64,000 nt of DNA from an uncultured Oscillospiraceae bacterium (GCA_902490735.1 CABUFC010000001.1:62001-126000), one strand, 5' to 3'; positions 31,511 through 40,778 are shown, counted from the first letter of the stretch. The notes: generated by a model from the sequence alone, not told the origin. A program made the numbers and translations.

Positions 31511-33607
31511 TTACTTTACACTGAAGAGAATATCCGCATAGGAGGGATACGGCCAATAAGATTTTGCAGTAAGTGTTTCCGCTGTATCGGCGACGAGCCT
31601 CAATTCACACATCTTAGGCAAAACACTATCTCTTATCTTTTCGGATTCCTCAATGATATCCTTTGCGTTTCCGAGGGTAACAACTGCATCCTTTAATTCG
31701 TCAGCGTATTTTTCTATTTTATCTGTGAGGTCTGAAAGTTTTGAAATAAGACCTGTTTCGTATTCGCAGGATATGTTCGGCGATACCGCGCGCTTAGCGG
31801 CGGTATTTTTGGCAACATCTGCCGTAAAACACTCTACCGCCGGCGCTATCTCGGTTTTCGCCATATCAACCATTGTGTTTGCCTCGATAGTTACAGACTT
31901 GCAGTAGTTTTCGAGCATAATTTCACAACGGGAATTAAGTTCTGCTACCGAGAAAACCTTGTGAGATGTTAGCATATCAACATTCTTTTTATCGAGCAAG
32001 TGTGGCATACAGTCGGCGGTGGTGCGGTAGTTAAGAAGTCCTCTGCTTTCCGTTGCCTCTTTAATCCAGGCATCGTCATAGCCGTTGCCGTTGAATATTA
32101 TGCGCTTATGGTCTTTAATGGTTTTCTTTATCATATCGTGAAGTGCGGTTTCAAAATCCTTGGCACCTTCTAATCTGTCTGCATAGATTTTAAGGCTTTC
32201 TGCAACCGCGCTGTTCAGCATTATGTTCGCGCAGGCGATAGAGTTTGAAGAGCCGAGCATACGGAACTCAAACTTATTACCGGTAAAGGCAAAGGGTGAG
32301 GTACGGTTACGGTCGGTAGTATCACGATTAAACTTAGGCAGTACATCAACGCCTAATTTCATCTGCGTTTTTTCCGTGCCCTTATACGGCGTATCGGTTT
32401 CAATCGCCTCTAAAACCGCATTTAATTCGTCACCTAAGAATATGGAAATCACTGCCGGCGGCGCCTCGTTTGCACCGAGTCTGTGGTCGTTTCCGGCAGT
32501 GGCTACCGAGATACGCAGAAGGTCCTGATAATCGTCAACCGCCTTAATGACCGCGCACAGAAACAGTAAAAACTGTGCGTTTTGGTAGGGTGTATCGCCG
32601 GGAGATAAAAGATTTTGCCCCTCATCAGTAGAAATTGACCAGTTGTTATGCTTACCTGAGCCGTTAACGCCGGCAAATGGCTTTTCGTGGAGAAGGCATA
32701 CAAGACCATGCTTTGCGGCTATTTTTTGCATAATCTCCATAGTAAGCTGGTTGTGGTCAGTCGCTACATTGGTAGTAGTATAAATAGGTGCGAGTTCATG
32801 CTGTGCCGGCGCTACTTCGTTATGCTCGGTTTTAGCAAGAATTCCGAGCTTCCAGAGTTCCTCATTGAGTTCTTCCATATATGCGGCAACGCGAGGCTTT
32901 ATTACGCCAAAATAGTGGTCGTCCATTTCCTGACCTTTCGGCGGTTTTGAACCGAAAAGCGTTCTGCCGGTAAACCGCAGATCCGGGCGGGCGTCATACA
33001 TTTCTTTGGTTATAAGGAAGTATTCCTGCTCTGGACCTACTGAAGATACAATTCTTTTTACACTCGTGTTTCCGAAAAGGTGTAAAACACGGATTGCCTG
33101 CTTACTTAACGCCTCCATTGAACGCAAAAGCGGTGTCTTCTTATCAAGCGCGTGACCGCCGTACGAGCAAAAAGCGGTGGGGATGCACAAGGTTTTCCCT
33201 TTAATAAAGGCATAAGATGTCGGGTCCCAAGCGGTGTAGCCTCTCGCCTCAAAGGTGGCTCGCAGTCCGCCTGACGGAAAGCTTGAAGCATCCGGCTCGC
33301 CTTTTATCAGTTCCTTGCCGGAAAATTCCATAATCACGCCGCCGTCGGGAGAGGGCGTAATAAAACTATCGTGCTTTTCGGCGGTGATGCCGGTAAGCGG
33401 TTGGAACCAGTGCGTAAAATGGGTAGCACCTTTTTCTATTGCCCAGTCTTTCATAGCGGCGGCAACGGCATTGGCAACGCCTATATCAAGCGCCGCACCC
33501 TCGTCAATAGTCTTTTTTAGCGAAGCGTAAACTTTGGCTGAAAGCGTTGCCTTCATAACTCTGTCATCAAACACTAAACTGCCGAAATAATCTGTTACTG
33601 ATTTCAT
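31511..33607 (-). CDS. glnN: Glutamine synthetase type III
   Basis: Makes glutamine from glutamate, ammonium and ATP. The 698-residue length, the N terminus ([17 protein letters not shown]) and [22 protein letters not shown] are typical of the GSIII family, distinct from the shorter type I enzyme encoded at 38.9 kb in the same island. Active-site pieces include [39 protein letters not shown] and [18 protein letters not shown]. First gene of the nine-gene leftward operon; its 140-base leader carries the tandem hexaloop hairpins. ATG start with AAAGGAG upstream. Confidence 0.96.
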   Translation of the reverse strand: MKSVTDYFGSLVFDDRVMKATLSAKVYASLKKTIDEGAALDIGVANAVAAAMKDWAIEKGATHFTHWFQPLTGITAEKHDSFITPSPDGGVIMEFSGKELIKGEPDASSFPSGGLRATFEARGYTAWDPTSYAFIKGKTLCIPTAFCSYGGHALDKKTPLLRSMEALSKQAIRVLHLFGNTSVKRIVSSVGPEQEYFLITKEMYDARPDLRFTGRTLFGSKPPKGQEMDDHYFGVIKPRVAAYMEELNEELWKLGILAKTEHNEVAPAQHELAPIYTTTNVATDHNQLTMEIMQKIAAKHGLVCLLHEKPFAGVNGSGKHNNWSISTDEGQNLLSPGDTPYQNAQFLLFLCAVIKAVDDYQDLLRISVATAGNDHRLGANEAPPAVISIFLGDELNAVLEAIETDTPYKGTEKTQMKLGVDVLPKFNRDTTDRNRTSPFAFTGNKFEFRMLGSSNSIACANIMLNSAVAESLKIYADRLEGAKDFETALHDMIKKTIKDHKRIIFNGNGYDDAWIKEATESRGLLNYRTTADCMPHLLDKKNVDMLTSHKVFSVAELNSRCEIMLENYCKSVTIEANTMVDMAKTEIAPAVECFTADVAKNTAAKRAVSPNISCEYETGLISKLSDLTDKIEKYADELKDAVVTLGNAKDIIEESEKIRDSVLPKMCELRLVADTAETLTAKSYWPYPSYADILFSVK

Positions 33608-33629
33608 AATTCAAAACTCCTTTTTTGAA

Positions 33630-33670
33630 AAAAGATAAGGCGCCCTTCGTACAATCACGAAAGACGCCTT
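33630..33670 (-). promoter_or_regulatory. Leader hairpin 2 of the GSIII operon (six-base loop, terminator-like)
   Basis: Fourteen-base arms 33637-33650 and 33657-33670 pair around an RNA loop GAUUGU, and the transcript then reads AUCUUUUUU. The structure can act as an intrinsic terminator ahead of the GSIII ribosome site. Its arm sequence (GGCGTCTTT) repeats that of hairpin 1. Confidence 0.65.
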
Positions 33671-33697
33671 TGCCTTTTTTCCATATTAAAATGAGAT

Positions 33698-33733
33698 AAC
33701 GGCACCTTTAAGCTTGAACTTAAAGACGCCGTT
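33698..33733 (-). promoter_or_regulatory. Leader hairpin 1 of the GSIII operon (six-base loop)
   Basis: Fifteen-base arms 33698-33712 and 33719-33733 (AACGGCGTCTTTAAG on the RNA strand) pair with only G-U variations around the loop UUCAAG. Two hexaloop hairpins in tandem are the form of target bound by ANTAR-domain antiterminators, and an ANTAR protein is encoded in this island. The published A1/G4 loop bases are not present, so the link is tentative. Confidence 0.5.
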
Positions 33734-33749
33734 GCCTTTTATGTGGCGT

Positions 33750-33778
33750 ATTATACAACCGTTTTTCAAACTTGTCAA
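33750..33778 (-). promoter_or_regulatory. Promoter of the leftward nitrogen operon
   Basis: On the minus strand TTGACA (33773-33778) and TATAAT (33750-33755) are 17 bases apart: a perfect consensus, so control is probably exerted downstream in the leader rather than at initiation. Confidence 0.85.
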
Positions 33779-33806
33779 GCCCTTTTTTGAAATTTTTTAT
33801 TTCCCC

Positions 33807-33835
33807 TTGACAAACCGGCATTTCGCGCGTATAAT
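33807..33835 (+). promoter_or_regulatory. Promoter of the rightward GOGAT-GS operon
   Basis: TTGACA (33807-33812) and TATAAT (33830-33835) with a 17-base spacer, divergent from the GSIII promoter and equally perfect. Confidence 0.85.
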
Positions 33836-33839
33836 ATGA

Positions 33840-33904
33840 GCCAATGAGCAATGGCGTTCATTTTTATGTGGATAATTCCACGTAAAAATGGGCGCTCTTT
33901 TTTT
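33840..33904 (+). promoter_or_regulatory. Attenuator in the GOGAT leader
   Basis: A long hairpin (arms 33854-33871 and 33878-33895, 18 pairs with three G-U, loop AUAAUU) is followed by a run of seven T at 33898-33904: an intrinsic terminator placed between promoter and first gene. A smaller hairpin GCCA / TGGC (33840-33855) shares two bases with its foot, so the two cannot form fully together. Confidence 0.7.
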
Positions 33905-33927
33905 ATTTGTTTTAGAAGGTGAAAAAG

Positions 33928-35022
33928 ATGAAAAAAGAGGGCGAAATCAGAATACCGTCCGGCTGCGCTATCGCCGCAGTCATATCCAAAACCGGCAAAC
34001 TTATGACCGGTGACAGAATTGTAAAAGCAATGGAGCCTATGCACGACCGTTCAAACGGACTTGGCGGCGGGTTTGCGGCATACGGTATTTATCCGGACTA
34101 TAAAGACTTTTACGCGTTTCATATGTTTTTTGACTGCCGCGATACCAGAAAACTGTGCGAGGCGTTCTTAAAGGAGCATTTTGAGGTGGTAAAGGGTGAG
34201 ATCATACCCACACGCAAAATACCCGCAATTACAGATGAGCCGATTATATGGCGATATTTTGTAACACCGCTCAAATCGGTGCTTGCCGATTTACAACTTG
34301 ATGAAAAGGAATTTGTTGCCCGAACAGTTGTTAAAATCAACACCGAAATGAAAGGCGCCTATGTCTTTTCAAGCGGAAAGAATATGGGAACATTCAAGGC
34401 GGTAGGTTTTCCGGAGGATGTGGGCAGGTTTTATAAACTTGACGAGTACGAGGGTTACAGTTGGACTTCTCACGGCAGATACCCCACAAACACTCCCGGC
34501 TGGTGGGGAGGTGCGCATCCGTTTACGCTGTTAGATTTCTCGGTGGTGCATAACGGAGAAATATCGTCTTATGATGCAAACCGCCGGTTTATTGAAATGT
34601 TTGGCTATAAATGCAATTTGCAGACCGATACGGAAGTTATTACATACATACTGGACTATCTCGTAAGGCGTCAGGGACTGACGCTATCTGAAGCGGCAAG
34701 CGTAATTGCGGCGCCGTTTTGGAGCACGATAGATAATAAAACAGATAAGGATGAAAAGGAAACGCTTAAATATTTAAGGACTGTTTTTCCGAGTTTACTT
34801 ATAACCGGACCTTTTTCAATCATTTTAGGTTTTGACGGCGGACTTATGGCGCTTAATGACCGACTTAAACTTCGCTCAATGGTGGTAGGAGAAAAAGACG
34901 ATAAGGTATTGATAGCAAGCGAAGAAGCGGCGATACGGGTAATGGAACCGAAGACCGAAAACATCTGGTCGCCTGCCGGCGGTGAGCCGGTAATCGTTAA
35001 AGTGAAAGAAGGGAAATTTTAA
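33928..35022 (+). CDS. Glutamate synthase glutaminase subunit (class II amidotransferase domain)
   Basis: A 364-residue protein equivalent to the glutaminase domain of GltB, as a separate subunit. Recognizable pieces are IPSGCAIAAVISKTGKLMTG, SHGRYPTNTPGWWGGAHPF, VVHNGEISSYDANRRF and LQTDTEVITYILDYL. In class II amidotransferases the nucleophile Cys is at the N terminus; here the candidate Cys is about residue 12, so processing or altered use is implied. I chose the ATG at 33928, eight bases behind AGAAGG, over GTG at 33919, which overlaps that site. First gene of the seven-gene rightward operon; the stop overlaps the next start. Confidence 0.9.
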   Translation: MKKEGEIRIPSGCAIAAVISKTGKLMTGDRIVKAMEPMHDRSNGLGGGFAAYGIYPDYKDFYAFHMFFDCRDTRKLCEAFLKEHFEVVKGEIIPTRKIPAITDEPIIWRYFVTPLKSVLADLQLDEKEFVARTVVKINTEMKGAYVFSSGKNMGTFKAVGFPEDVGRFYKLDEYEGYSWTSHGRYPTNTPGWWGGAHPFTLLDFSVVHNGEISSYDANRRFIEMFGYKCNLQTDTEVITYILDYLVRRQGLTLSEAASVIAAPFWSTIDNKTDKDEKETLKYLRTVFPSLLITGPFSIILGFDGGLMALNDRLKLRSMVVGEKDDKVLIASEEAAIRVMEPKTENIWSPAGGEPVIVKVKEGKF

Positions 35023-36527
35023 TGGCTTTAGAGTTTATATATCCCGAATTTGAAGTAAAAAGAGATATGAACCGCTGTGTTGCTTGCAGAGTATGCGAGC
35101 GGCAATGCGCAAATGACGTGCATCTGCTTAGCACCGAGCGTGGCGTTATGATAAGTGACGAAAGCAAATGTGTAAATTGCCAGCGGTGCGTGTCATTATG
35201 CCCGACAAGAGCGCTTAAAATAGTGAAAAGCGACTGCACACTCAGAGAAAACGCAAACTGGCAAACCGATACAATAAAAGAAATATACAAGCAGGCAAAC
35301 AGCGGCGGCGTATTGCTATCGTCTATGGGTAACCCGAAACCTTTACCGGTTTACTGGGATAAAATTTTACTTAACGCCTCGCAGGTGACAAACCCACCCA
35401 TTGACCCTCTCAGAGAGCCAATGGAAACCAGGGTGTTTTTAGGCAAGAAACCGAATACCGTTACGAGGAATAAAGACGGTAAAATCGACTGCACGCTCTC
35501 ACCACAAATCGAACTTTCAATGCCGTTAATGTTCTCTGCTATGAGTTACGGCTCGATAAGTTACAACGCACACGCCTCGCTTGCGCGCGCGGCAACCGAA
35601 CTCGGCATTCTTTATAACACCGGCGAGGGTGGTCTGCACGAAGATTTTTACAAATACGGCGCTAACACGATAGTTCAGGTCGCTTCCGGGCGTTTCGGCG
35701 TTCATGAAGACTATTTAAGCGCCGGCGCCGCCATTGAAATCAAAATGGGTCAGGGTGCAAAGCCGGGTATCGGCGGTCATTTGCCTGGCGCTAAAATCGT
35801 AGGCGATGTATCAAAAACTCGTATGATACCCGAAGGGTCGGACGCAATCTCGCCGGCACCACACCACGATATTTATTCAATAGAAGATTTGCGGCAATTG
35901 GTGTTCTCGCTTAAAGAGGCAACGCAGTATAAAAAGCCGGTAATCGTAAAGGTCGCGGCGGTACATAATATTGCCGCTATTGCAAGCGGAATTGCACGAA
36001 GCGGCGCGGATATTATAGCCATAGACGGCTTTCGTGGCGGCACGGGCGCCGCGCCGACGAGAATACGCGATAATGTGGGAATACCCATTGAACTCGCCCT
36101 CGCCGCCGTTGACAGCAGACTTCGCGAAGAAGGAATAAGAAACAATGTGTCATTAGTCGTTGGCGGCTCTATCCGCAGCGCGGCGGATGTGGTAAAGGCG
36201 GTAGCCCTTGGTGCTGATGCCTGCTATATCGCCACTGCGGCCTTGCTCGCTCTCGGCTGTCACCTTTGCAGAACCTGTCAGTCAGGCAAATGCAACTGGG
36301 GTATTGCCACACAGCGCCCCGACCTTGTAAAGCGGCTCAACCCCGATATCGGTGCTGAACGCCTTATAAACCTTATGAACGCCTGGCAACACGAAATTAA
36401 AGAAATTATGGGCGGAATGGGTATCAATTCTATCGAGGCGCTTCGCGGCAACCGGCTTATGCTCAGAGGCGTAGGACTAAACTCAAAAGAACTCGAAATA
36501 CTCGGTATTTCTCACGCGGGGGAATGA
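35022..36527 (+). CDS. Glutamate synthase FMN/Fe-S catalytic subunit with N-terminal ferredoxin domain
   Basis: The synthase centre that reduces 2-iminoglutarate to glutamate. Residues 1-70 form a two-cluster ferredoxin (CVACRVCERQC and CVNCQRCVSLCP); the rest is the GltB FMN barrel: SAMSYGSISYNAHASLARAA, TGEGGLHEDFY, IKMGQGAKPGIGGHLPG and a 3Fe-4S site GCHLCRTCQSGKCNWGIATQ. At 501 residues it is the archaeal/Thermotoga-type subunit rather than the 1,500-residue bacterial GltB. It overlaps the glutaminase gene (TAATG) and is followed by a ferredoxin gene after three bases. Confidence 0.95.
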   Translation: MALEFIYPEFEVKRDMNRCVACRVCERQCANDVHLLSTERGVMISDESKCVNCQRCVSLCPTRALKIVKSDCTLRENANWQTDTIKEIYKQANSGGVLLSSMGNPKPLPVYWDKILLNASQVTNPPIDPLREPMETRVFLGKKPNTVTRNKDGKIDCTLSPQIELSMPLMFSAMSYGSISYNAHASLARAATELGILYNTGEGGLHEDFYKYGANTIVQVASGRFGVHEDYLSAGAAIEIKMGQGAKPGIGGHLPGAKIVGDVSKTRMIPEGSDAISPAPHHDIYSIEDLRQLVFSLKEATQYKKPVIVKVAAVHNIAAIASGIARSGADIIAIDGFRGGTGAAPTRIRDNVGIPIELALAAVDSRLREEGIRNNVSLVVGGSIRSAADVVKAVALGADACYIATAALLALGCHLCRTCQSGKCNWGIATQRPDLVKRLNPDIGAERLINLMNAWQHEIKEIMGGMGINSIEALRGNRLMLRGVGLNSKELEILGISHAGE

Positions 36528-36530
36528 AAA

Positions 36531-36971
36531 ATGAAGCGTGTATATGTAAATGAAGAATGGTGTCTCGGTTGCCACTTATGTGAATATAACTGTGCTTTTG
36601 CCAATTCAGGTTTAAGCGATATGGCGTATGCCCTCAAAGATAAAAAAATTTTTCCGCGCATTCATGTGGAAGACGGAGATAAAATATGCTTTGCCGTGTC
36701 CTGCCGACACTGCACCGACCCGATATGTGTTAAAAGCTGTATCGCGGGCGCTATCTCCAAGGTGGACGGTGTTGTAAAAATAGACCGCAATAAATGCGTA
36801 GGGTGCCTTACCTGTGTTCTTGTGTGTCCTTACGGTGCACTTGCACCCGGTGAAAACGGAACCATGCAGAAATGCGAACTATGCCTTGAAAACAACTGCG
36901 GGCAACCCGCGTGCGTCGAGGGTTGCCCTAACAAGGCAATAGTATACGAGGAAAGGGACGAAGAAGAGTGA
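36531..36971 (+). CDS. Four-cluster ferredoxin-type electron carrier
   Basis: A 146-residue protein with four Cys groups: CLGCHLCEYNC, CRHCTDPICVKSC, CVGCLTCVLVCP and CELCLENNCGQPACVEGCP, as in HycB/DmsB-like Fe-S subunits. It probably carries electrons from the NAD(P)H-dependent flavoprotein encoded next to the glutamate synthase centre. Its stop overlaps the next start (GTGA). Confidence 0.9.
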   Translation: MKRVYVNEEWCLGCHLCEYNCAFANSGLSDMAYALKDKKIFPRIHVEDGDKICFAVSCRHCTDPICVKSCIAGAISKVDGVVKIDRNKCVGCLTCVLVCPYGALAPGENGTMQKCELCLENNCGQPACVEGCPNKAIVYEERDEEE

Positions 36972-38200
36972 AACAGTATGTAATTGTCGGCAACGGCACT
37001 GCCGCCGTCGGATGTATCGAGGGGATACGCTCTATTGATAAATCCGGCGAGATAACCATTATATCAAAAGAAAAGCATCCGGTTTACAGCCGCCCTTTAA
37101 TTTCATATTATCTTGAGGGTAAAACAGACCTTGAAAAGATGAAATACAGAGACAATTCGTTTTATAAGGATAACAAATGCAAAGTGATTTACGGTGTACG
37201 CGCTGATTCAATAAATCAAAAATATCAAACCGTACTGCTGGACAACGGCAGAAGTATAACCTATGACGCACTTTGTGTTGCCGCCGGCTCCGATCCGTTT
37301 ATACCGCCGTTTGAAGGGCTGGATACAGTGGATAACAAGTTTTCTTTCATGACTCTTGACGATATGCTTGCGCTTGAGTCCGCCATTTCAAAAGAATCGC
37401 GCGTTTTAATAATAGGCGCCGGGCTTATAGGTCTTAAATGTGCCGAGGGAATCCGCGACAGAGTTAAAAGTATAACGGTTTGCGATTTGGCGGACCGTGT
37501 ACTTTCAAGTATTCTTGATTCCGACTGTGCCGGTATTGTTCAAAAGCATTTGGAGAAAAGCGGCGTCAAGTTTATGTTAGCTGATACCGCCGTACGGTTT
37601 GATAAAAACACCGCGTATATGAAAAGCGGCAAAACGGTGGAATTTGATATTTTGGTTTTGGCGGTAGGCGTTCGCGCAAACACCTCGCTTATTAAAAACG
37701 CCGGCGGCAGTGTAAACCGCGGTATTATCGTAAACGAAAAAATGGAAACCGATATAAAAGGCGTTTTTTCGGCGGGCGACTGTGCCGAGGGGCATGACTC
37801 GTCATTCGGTGCAAACCGCGTGCTGGCAATTCTGCCAAACGCCTATATAGGCGGATATACAGCCGGTGTCAACATGGCGGGCGGCGAAAAGACGTTTAAT
37901 AACGCAATACTGATGAACTCAATCGGCTTTTTCGGTTATCACATTATGACCGCCGGAAATTATGACGGCGAAATGACAGAAGAAAAGGATGACGCTTCAC
38001 TTAAACGGTTTTTTATAAAAGATAACCGTTTAATAGGTTTTATTCTCTTAGGCGCCACAGACCGCGCCGGAATTTACACCTCTCTTATCCGCGAAAAAAC
38101 GCCGCTTGATACAATTGATTTTGAACTCACAAAAAAAGCCGCGACAAATATGATATACAAAAAAGAAATTCGTAGAAAAATGTTCGGAGGTGTGGTATAA
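36968..38200 (+). CDS. NAD(P)/FAD-dependent oxidoreductase of the glutamate synthase complex
   Basis: A 410-residue pyridine-nucleotide-disulfide-oxidoreductase-type flavoprotein: FAD loop YVIVGNGTAAVGCIEGI, NAD loop VLIIGAGLIGLKCAEGI and the FAD motif GVFSAGDCAEGHD. Similar proteins deliver electrons to split GOGAT and nitrite reductase systems. By context it replaces GltD as electron input. GTG start overlapping the ferredoxin gene; its end overlaps an alternative start of the next gene. Confidence 0.88.
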   Translation: MKQYVIVGNGTAAVGCIEGIRSIDKSGEITIISKEKHPVYSRPLISYYLEGKTDLEKMKYRDNSFYKDNKCKVIYGVRADSINQKYQTVLLDNGRSITYDALCVAAGSDPFIPPFEGLDTVDNKFSFMTLDDMLALESAISKESRVLIIGAGLIGLKCAEGIRDRVKSITVCDLADRVLSSILDSDCAGIVQKHLEKSGVKFMLADTAVRFDKNTAYMKSGKTVEFDILVLAVGVRANTSLIKNAGGSVNRGIIVNEKMETDIKGVFSAGDCAEGHDSSFGANRVLAILPNAYIGGYTAGVNMAGGEKTFNNAILMNSIGFFGYHIMTAGNYDGEMTEEKDDASLKRFFIKDNRLIGFILLGATDRAGIYTSLIREKTPLDTIDFELTKKAATNMIYKKEIRRKMFGGVV

Positions 38201-38201
38201 T

Positions 38202-38921
38202 ATGACGGTAAATACAAAACCGATGGAATTTCCGGCTATAAACGAGGCTATCAGAAAAGCCGGAAAAAGCGTTACGCTGACGGACGTTATCGGTCAGCGG
38301 TTTATTGCGGCGGGTATGTCAGATAAAACCGTTACCGTAAACGGTATTCCGGGAAATGCACTCGGCGCCTATCTTAACGGCGGCAAGATACTTGTAAACG
38401 GCAACGCGCAAGATGCTGTAGGTGATACCATGAATGCCGGTGAAATCGTTATTCACGGCAATATAGGCGACGCCGCAGGTTATGCTATGCGTGGAGGCAG
38501 TATTTATATAAAAGGCAACGCCGGATACCGTGCCGGAATACATATGAAAGCGTATAAAGAAAAGATGCCGGTTATGGTTATAGGCGGCAGGGCAGGCAGT
38601 TTTTTAGGCGAATACCAGGCAGGCGGCGTAATCGTTGTTTTAGGACTCGAAAGTATGGACAAAAAAATCGTAGGCAATTTCCCGTGTACCGGTATGCACG
38701 GCGGGAAAATGATACTGCGTTCTGATTGCAAGGATATTGTTTTTCCAAATCAGGTATCGGCTAAACCTGCCACGCCGGAAGAGCTTAAAGAAATCAAAAA
38801 ATATGTTGCAAAGTATTGCCGTTTGTTCGGTGACAATACCGACAGTATTATGAATTCACCTTTTACAATTGTTACACCAAACAGTAAAAATCCATATAAA
38901 CAATTATATGTAGCCAACTGA
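38202..38921 (+). CDS. Glutamate synthase GXGXG-domain subunit
   Basis: A 239-residue protein made of the right-handed beta-helix GXGXG domain found at the C terminus of GltB, here as its own subunit. Repeats such as GNALGAYLNGGKILVNGNAQD, cut by GDTMNAGEIVIHGN and GGRAGSFLGEYQAGG, give the family away. The ATG at 38202 is nine bases behind CGGAGGTG; a GTG at 38190 overlaps that site. It completes the set of four GltB functions as separate proteins. Confidence 0.9.
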   Translation: MTVNTKPMEFPAINEAIRKAGKSVTLTDVIGQRFIAAGMSDKTVTVNGIPGNALGAYLNGGKILVNGNAQDAVGDTMNAGEIVIHGNIGDAAGYAMRGGSIYIKGNAGYRAGIHMKAYKEKMPVMVIGGRAGSFLGEYQAGGVIVVLGLESMDKKIVGNFPCTGMHGGKMILRSDCKDIVFPNQVSAKPATPEELKEIKKYVAKYCRLFGDNTDSIMNSPFTIVTPNSKNPYKQLYVAN

Positions 38922-38931
38922 GGAGGACACT

Positions 38932-40143
38932 ATGAATTACTCAAAAGAAGAGGTTATGCAGTATGTTGCGGAGGAGGATGTAAAATTCATCCGTCTTGCC
39001 TTCTGCGATGTATTCGGCAAGCAAAAAAATATTTCCATTATGCCGAATGAATTGCCGCGAGCTTTTAAGTACGGAATTGCTTTTGACGCATCTGCGATAA
39101 CAGGCTTTGGTGACGAAACTCGCTCGGATTTATTCCTGCACCCGGAGCCTGAAACGCTTACCTGGCTTCCGTGGCGCCCCGAGCACGGTAAGGTTGTGCG
39201 AATGTTTTGCAGTATCACTCACCCTGACGGCACCCCTTTTGAGTGCGACAGCCGTGGACTTCTTAAAAAGGCGATAGCCGACGCGAAAGACGCCGGATAC
39301 ACCTTCTATTTCGGCGCGGAGCAAGAGTTTTACCTTATGGAGCTTGACGAAAAAAACAATCCGACAAAAATTCCATATGACCATGCCGGTTATATGGATA
39401 TAGCTCCCGAGGACAAGGGCGAGAATGTGCGCCGTGAGATTTGCCTCACTCTTGAACAAATGGGGATATCCCCTGAAAGTTCACACCACGAGGAAGGCCC
39501 CGGACAAAATGAAATCGATTTCCGATTTTCTGATGCACTTACTGCCGCAGACAATGTTATGACATTTCAAACGGTTGTAAAAACTGTTGCTCGCAGAAAC
39601 GGTCTTTTCGCGGACTTTTCTCCAAAGCCACTCCAAAATACCGCAGGCAACGGCTTTCATATCAACTGCTCTGTGAAGAAAAATGAGTCAACCGTCAATT
39701 ACAACTTGTTGCTTTCGGGAATACTCGAAAAAGCAATACCGATGACGCTGTTTTTCAACCCGTGTGAGGCTTCCTATAATCGCTTAGGAAAACAAAAAGC
39801 GCCCAAATATGTTTCGTGGGATAACGAAAACCGCTCCGGGCTTATACGCATTCCGGCAGCAGAAGATGAATACCGCCGCATAGAACTGCGTTCGCCCGAT
39901 CCGGCGGCTAATCCGTATATTGCATTTGCAATGCTCATTTGGTCGGGACTTTACGGTATGAAGCACAACAAGGAGCTGCCCGAGCCGATAGACATCAATG
40001 TTTATAAGGCGGATGAAAAAAATATGCGGTATCTGCATAAGCTTCCCGAAAGCATTGATGAGGCAAAGTGTGTCGCACAGAATGACGATTTTATTAAAAA
40101 ACATATTCCAAAAGCAATACTCGATATTTATTGTGCCAAATGA
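38932..40143 (+). CDS. glnA: Glutamine synthetase type I
   Basis: A second, unrelated-length glutamine synthetase (403 residues, shorter than the usual 440-470). Visible sites: YFGAEQEFYLM (metal and glutamate ligands), HHEEGPGQNEIDFRFSDAL, AGNGFHINCSV, DNENRSGLIRIP and RIELRSPDPAANPYIAFA. GAGGAGGA ribosome site before ATG. It is cotranscribed with the glutamate synthase subunits, giving a complete GS-GOGAT cycle in one operon. No adenylylation enzyme is present in the window. Confidence 0.94.
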   Translation: MNYSKEEVMQYVAEEDVKFIRLAFCDVFGKQKNISIMPNELPRAFKYGIAFDASAITGFGDETRSDLFLHPEPETLTWLPWRPEHGKVVRMFCSITHPDGTPFECDSRGLLKKAIADAKDAGYTFYFGAEQEFYLMELDEKNNPTKIPYDHAGYMDIAPEDKGENVRREICLTLEQMGISPESSHHEEGPGQNEIDFRFSDALTAADNVMTFQTVVKTVARRNGLFADFSPKPLQNTAGNGFHINCSVKKNESTVNYNLLLSGILEKAIPMTLFFNPCEASYNRLGKQKAPKYVSWDNENRSGLIRIPAAEDEYRRIELRSPDPAANPYIAFAMLIWSGLYGMKHNKELPEPIDINVYKADEKNMRYLHKLPESIDEAKCVAQNDDFIKKHIPKAILDIYCAK

Positions 40144-40178
40144 TTTTTAATTGATTATTTGAGAAAGGGGGAACGGTT

Positions 40179-40763
40179 TTGAGCCTGAAAGAACAGGTGT
40201 ATAGCGTGCTTATCGTATCAGCCGCAGAAAAATTCAATAGTGCCATACCCGAAATATTTTCCGTTCCTTTATTTTCTCCTGTCAACACGGTAAATAACAT
40301 CAGCGCGGCAAAACGGGCAATCGGCGAAAGGGATTTTGATATTGTAATAATAAATTCGCCGCTTCCCGACGATTACGGTCTTCGCTTTGCTATTGATACG
40401 GTCAGTTCTTATAACACAGTCGTCTTGTTTTTGGCAAGAGCCGAACAATACGAAGACGCATACGATAAGCTCGCCGAGCACGGCGTGTTTTTACTGCAAA
40501 AGCCGATATCAAGAGCGGTAATGGACATTGCTTCCGGCTGGCTTATAAGTGCACGTGAACGAATAAGAAAAACTGAAAAGAAGACACTCTCGATAGAGGA
40601 AAAAATGAATGAGATCCGTATTGTCAACCGCGCAAAATGGTTATTGATAAGCGAACTTAAAATGACCGAGCAGGATGCTCACAGATACATAGAAAAACAA
40701 GCGATGGACCGTTGTGTTTCACGCAAACAAATTGCGGAAGAAATCATAAAAACCTACGGATAA
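40179..40763 (+). CDS. ANTAR-domain RNA-binding regulator with degenerate receiver
   Basis: A 194-residue protein. Residues 8-125 follow a response-regulator receiver, but the phosphorylation site reads VIINSPLPDD, with Asn where Asp is expected. Residues 135-194 are an ANTAR domain (NRAKWLLISELKMTEQDAHR, then IEKQAMDRCVSRKQIAEEII). ANTAR proteins bind paired hexaloop RNA hairpins and prevent termination. TTG start with GAAAGGGGG upstream. It is the last gene of the rightward operon, so its level would follow GS-GOGAT expression; leader hairpins of both operons are the likely targets (inference). Confidence 0.9.
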   Translation: MSLKEQVYSVLIVSAAEKFNSAIPEIFSVPLFSPVNTVNNISAAKRAIGERDFDIVIINSPLPDDYGLRFAIDTVSSYNTVVLFLARAEQYEDAYDKLAEHGVFLLQKPISRAVMDIASGWLISARERIRKTEKKTLSIEEKMNEIRIVNRAKWLLISELKMTEQDAHRYIEKQAMDRCVSRKQIAEEIIKTYG

Positions 40764-40778
40764 ATACGGACAATAGTT

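Noticed and set aside
33600..33927. A glutamine- or other metabolite-binding riboswitch in the shared control region.
   Set aside because: The folds found are simple hairpins with six-base loops; none shows the multi-helix core of a known riboswitch, so protein-dependent antitermination is the more economical reading.
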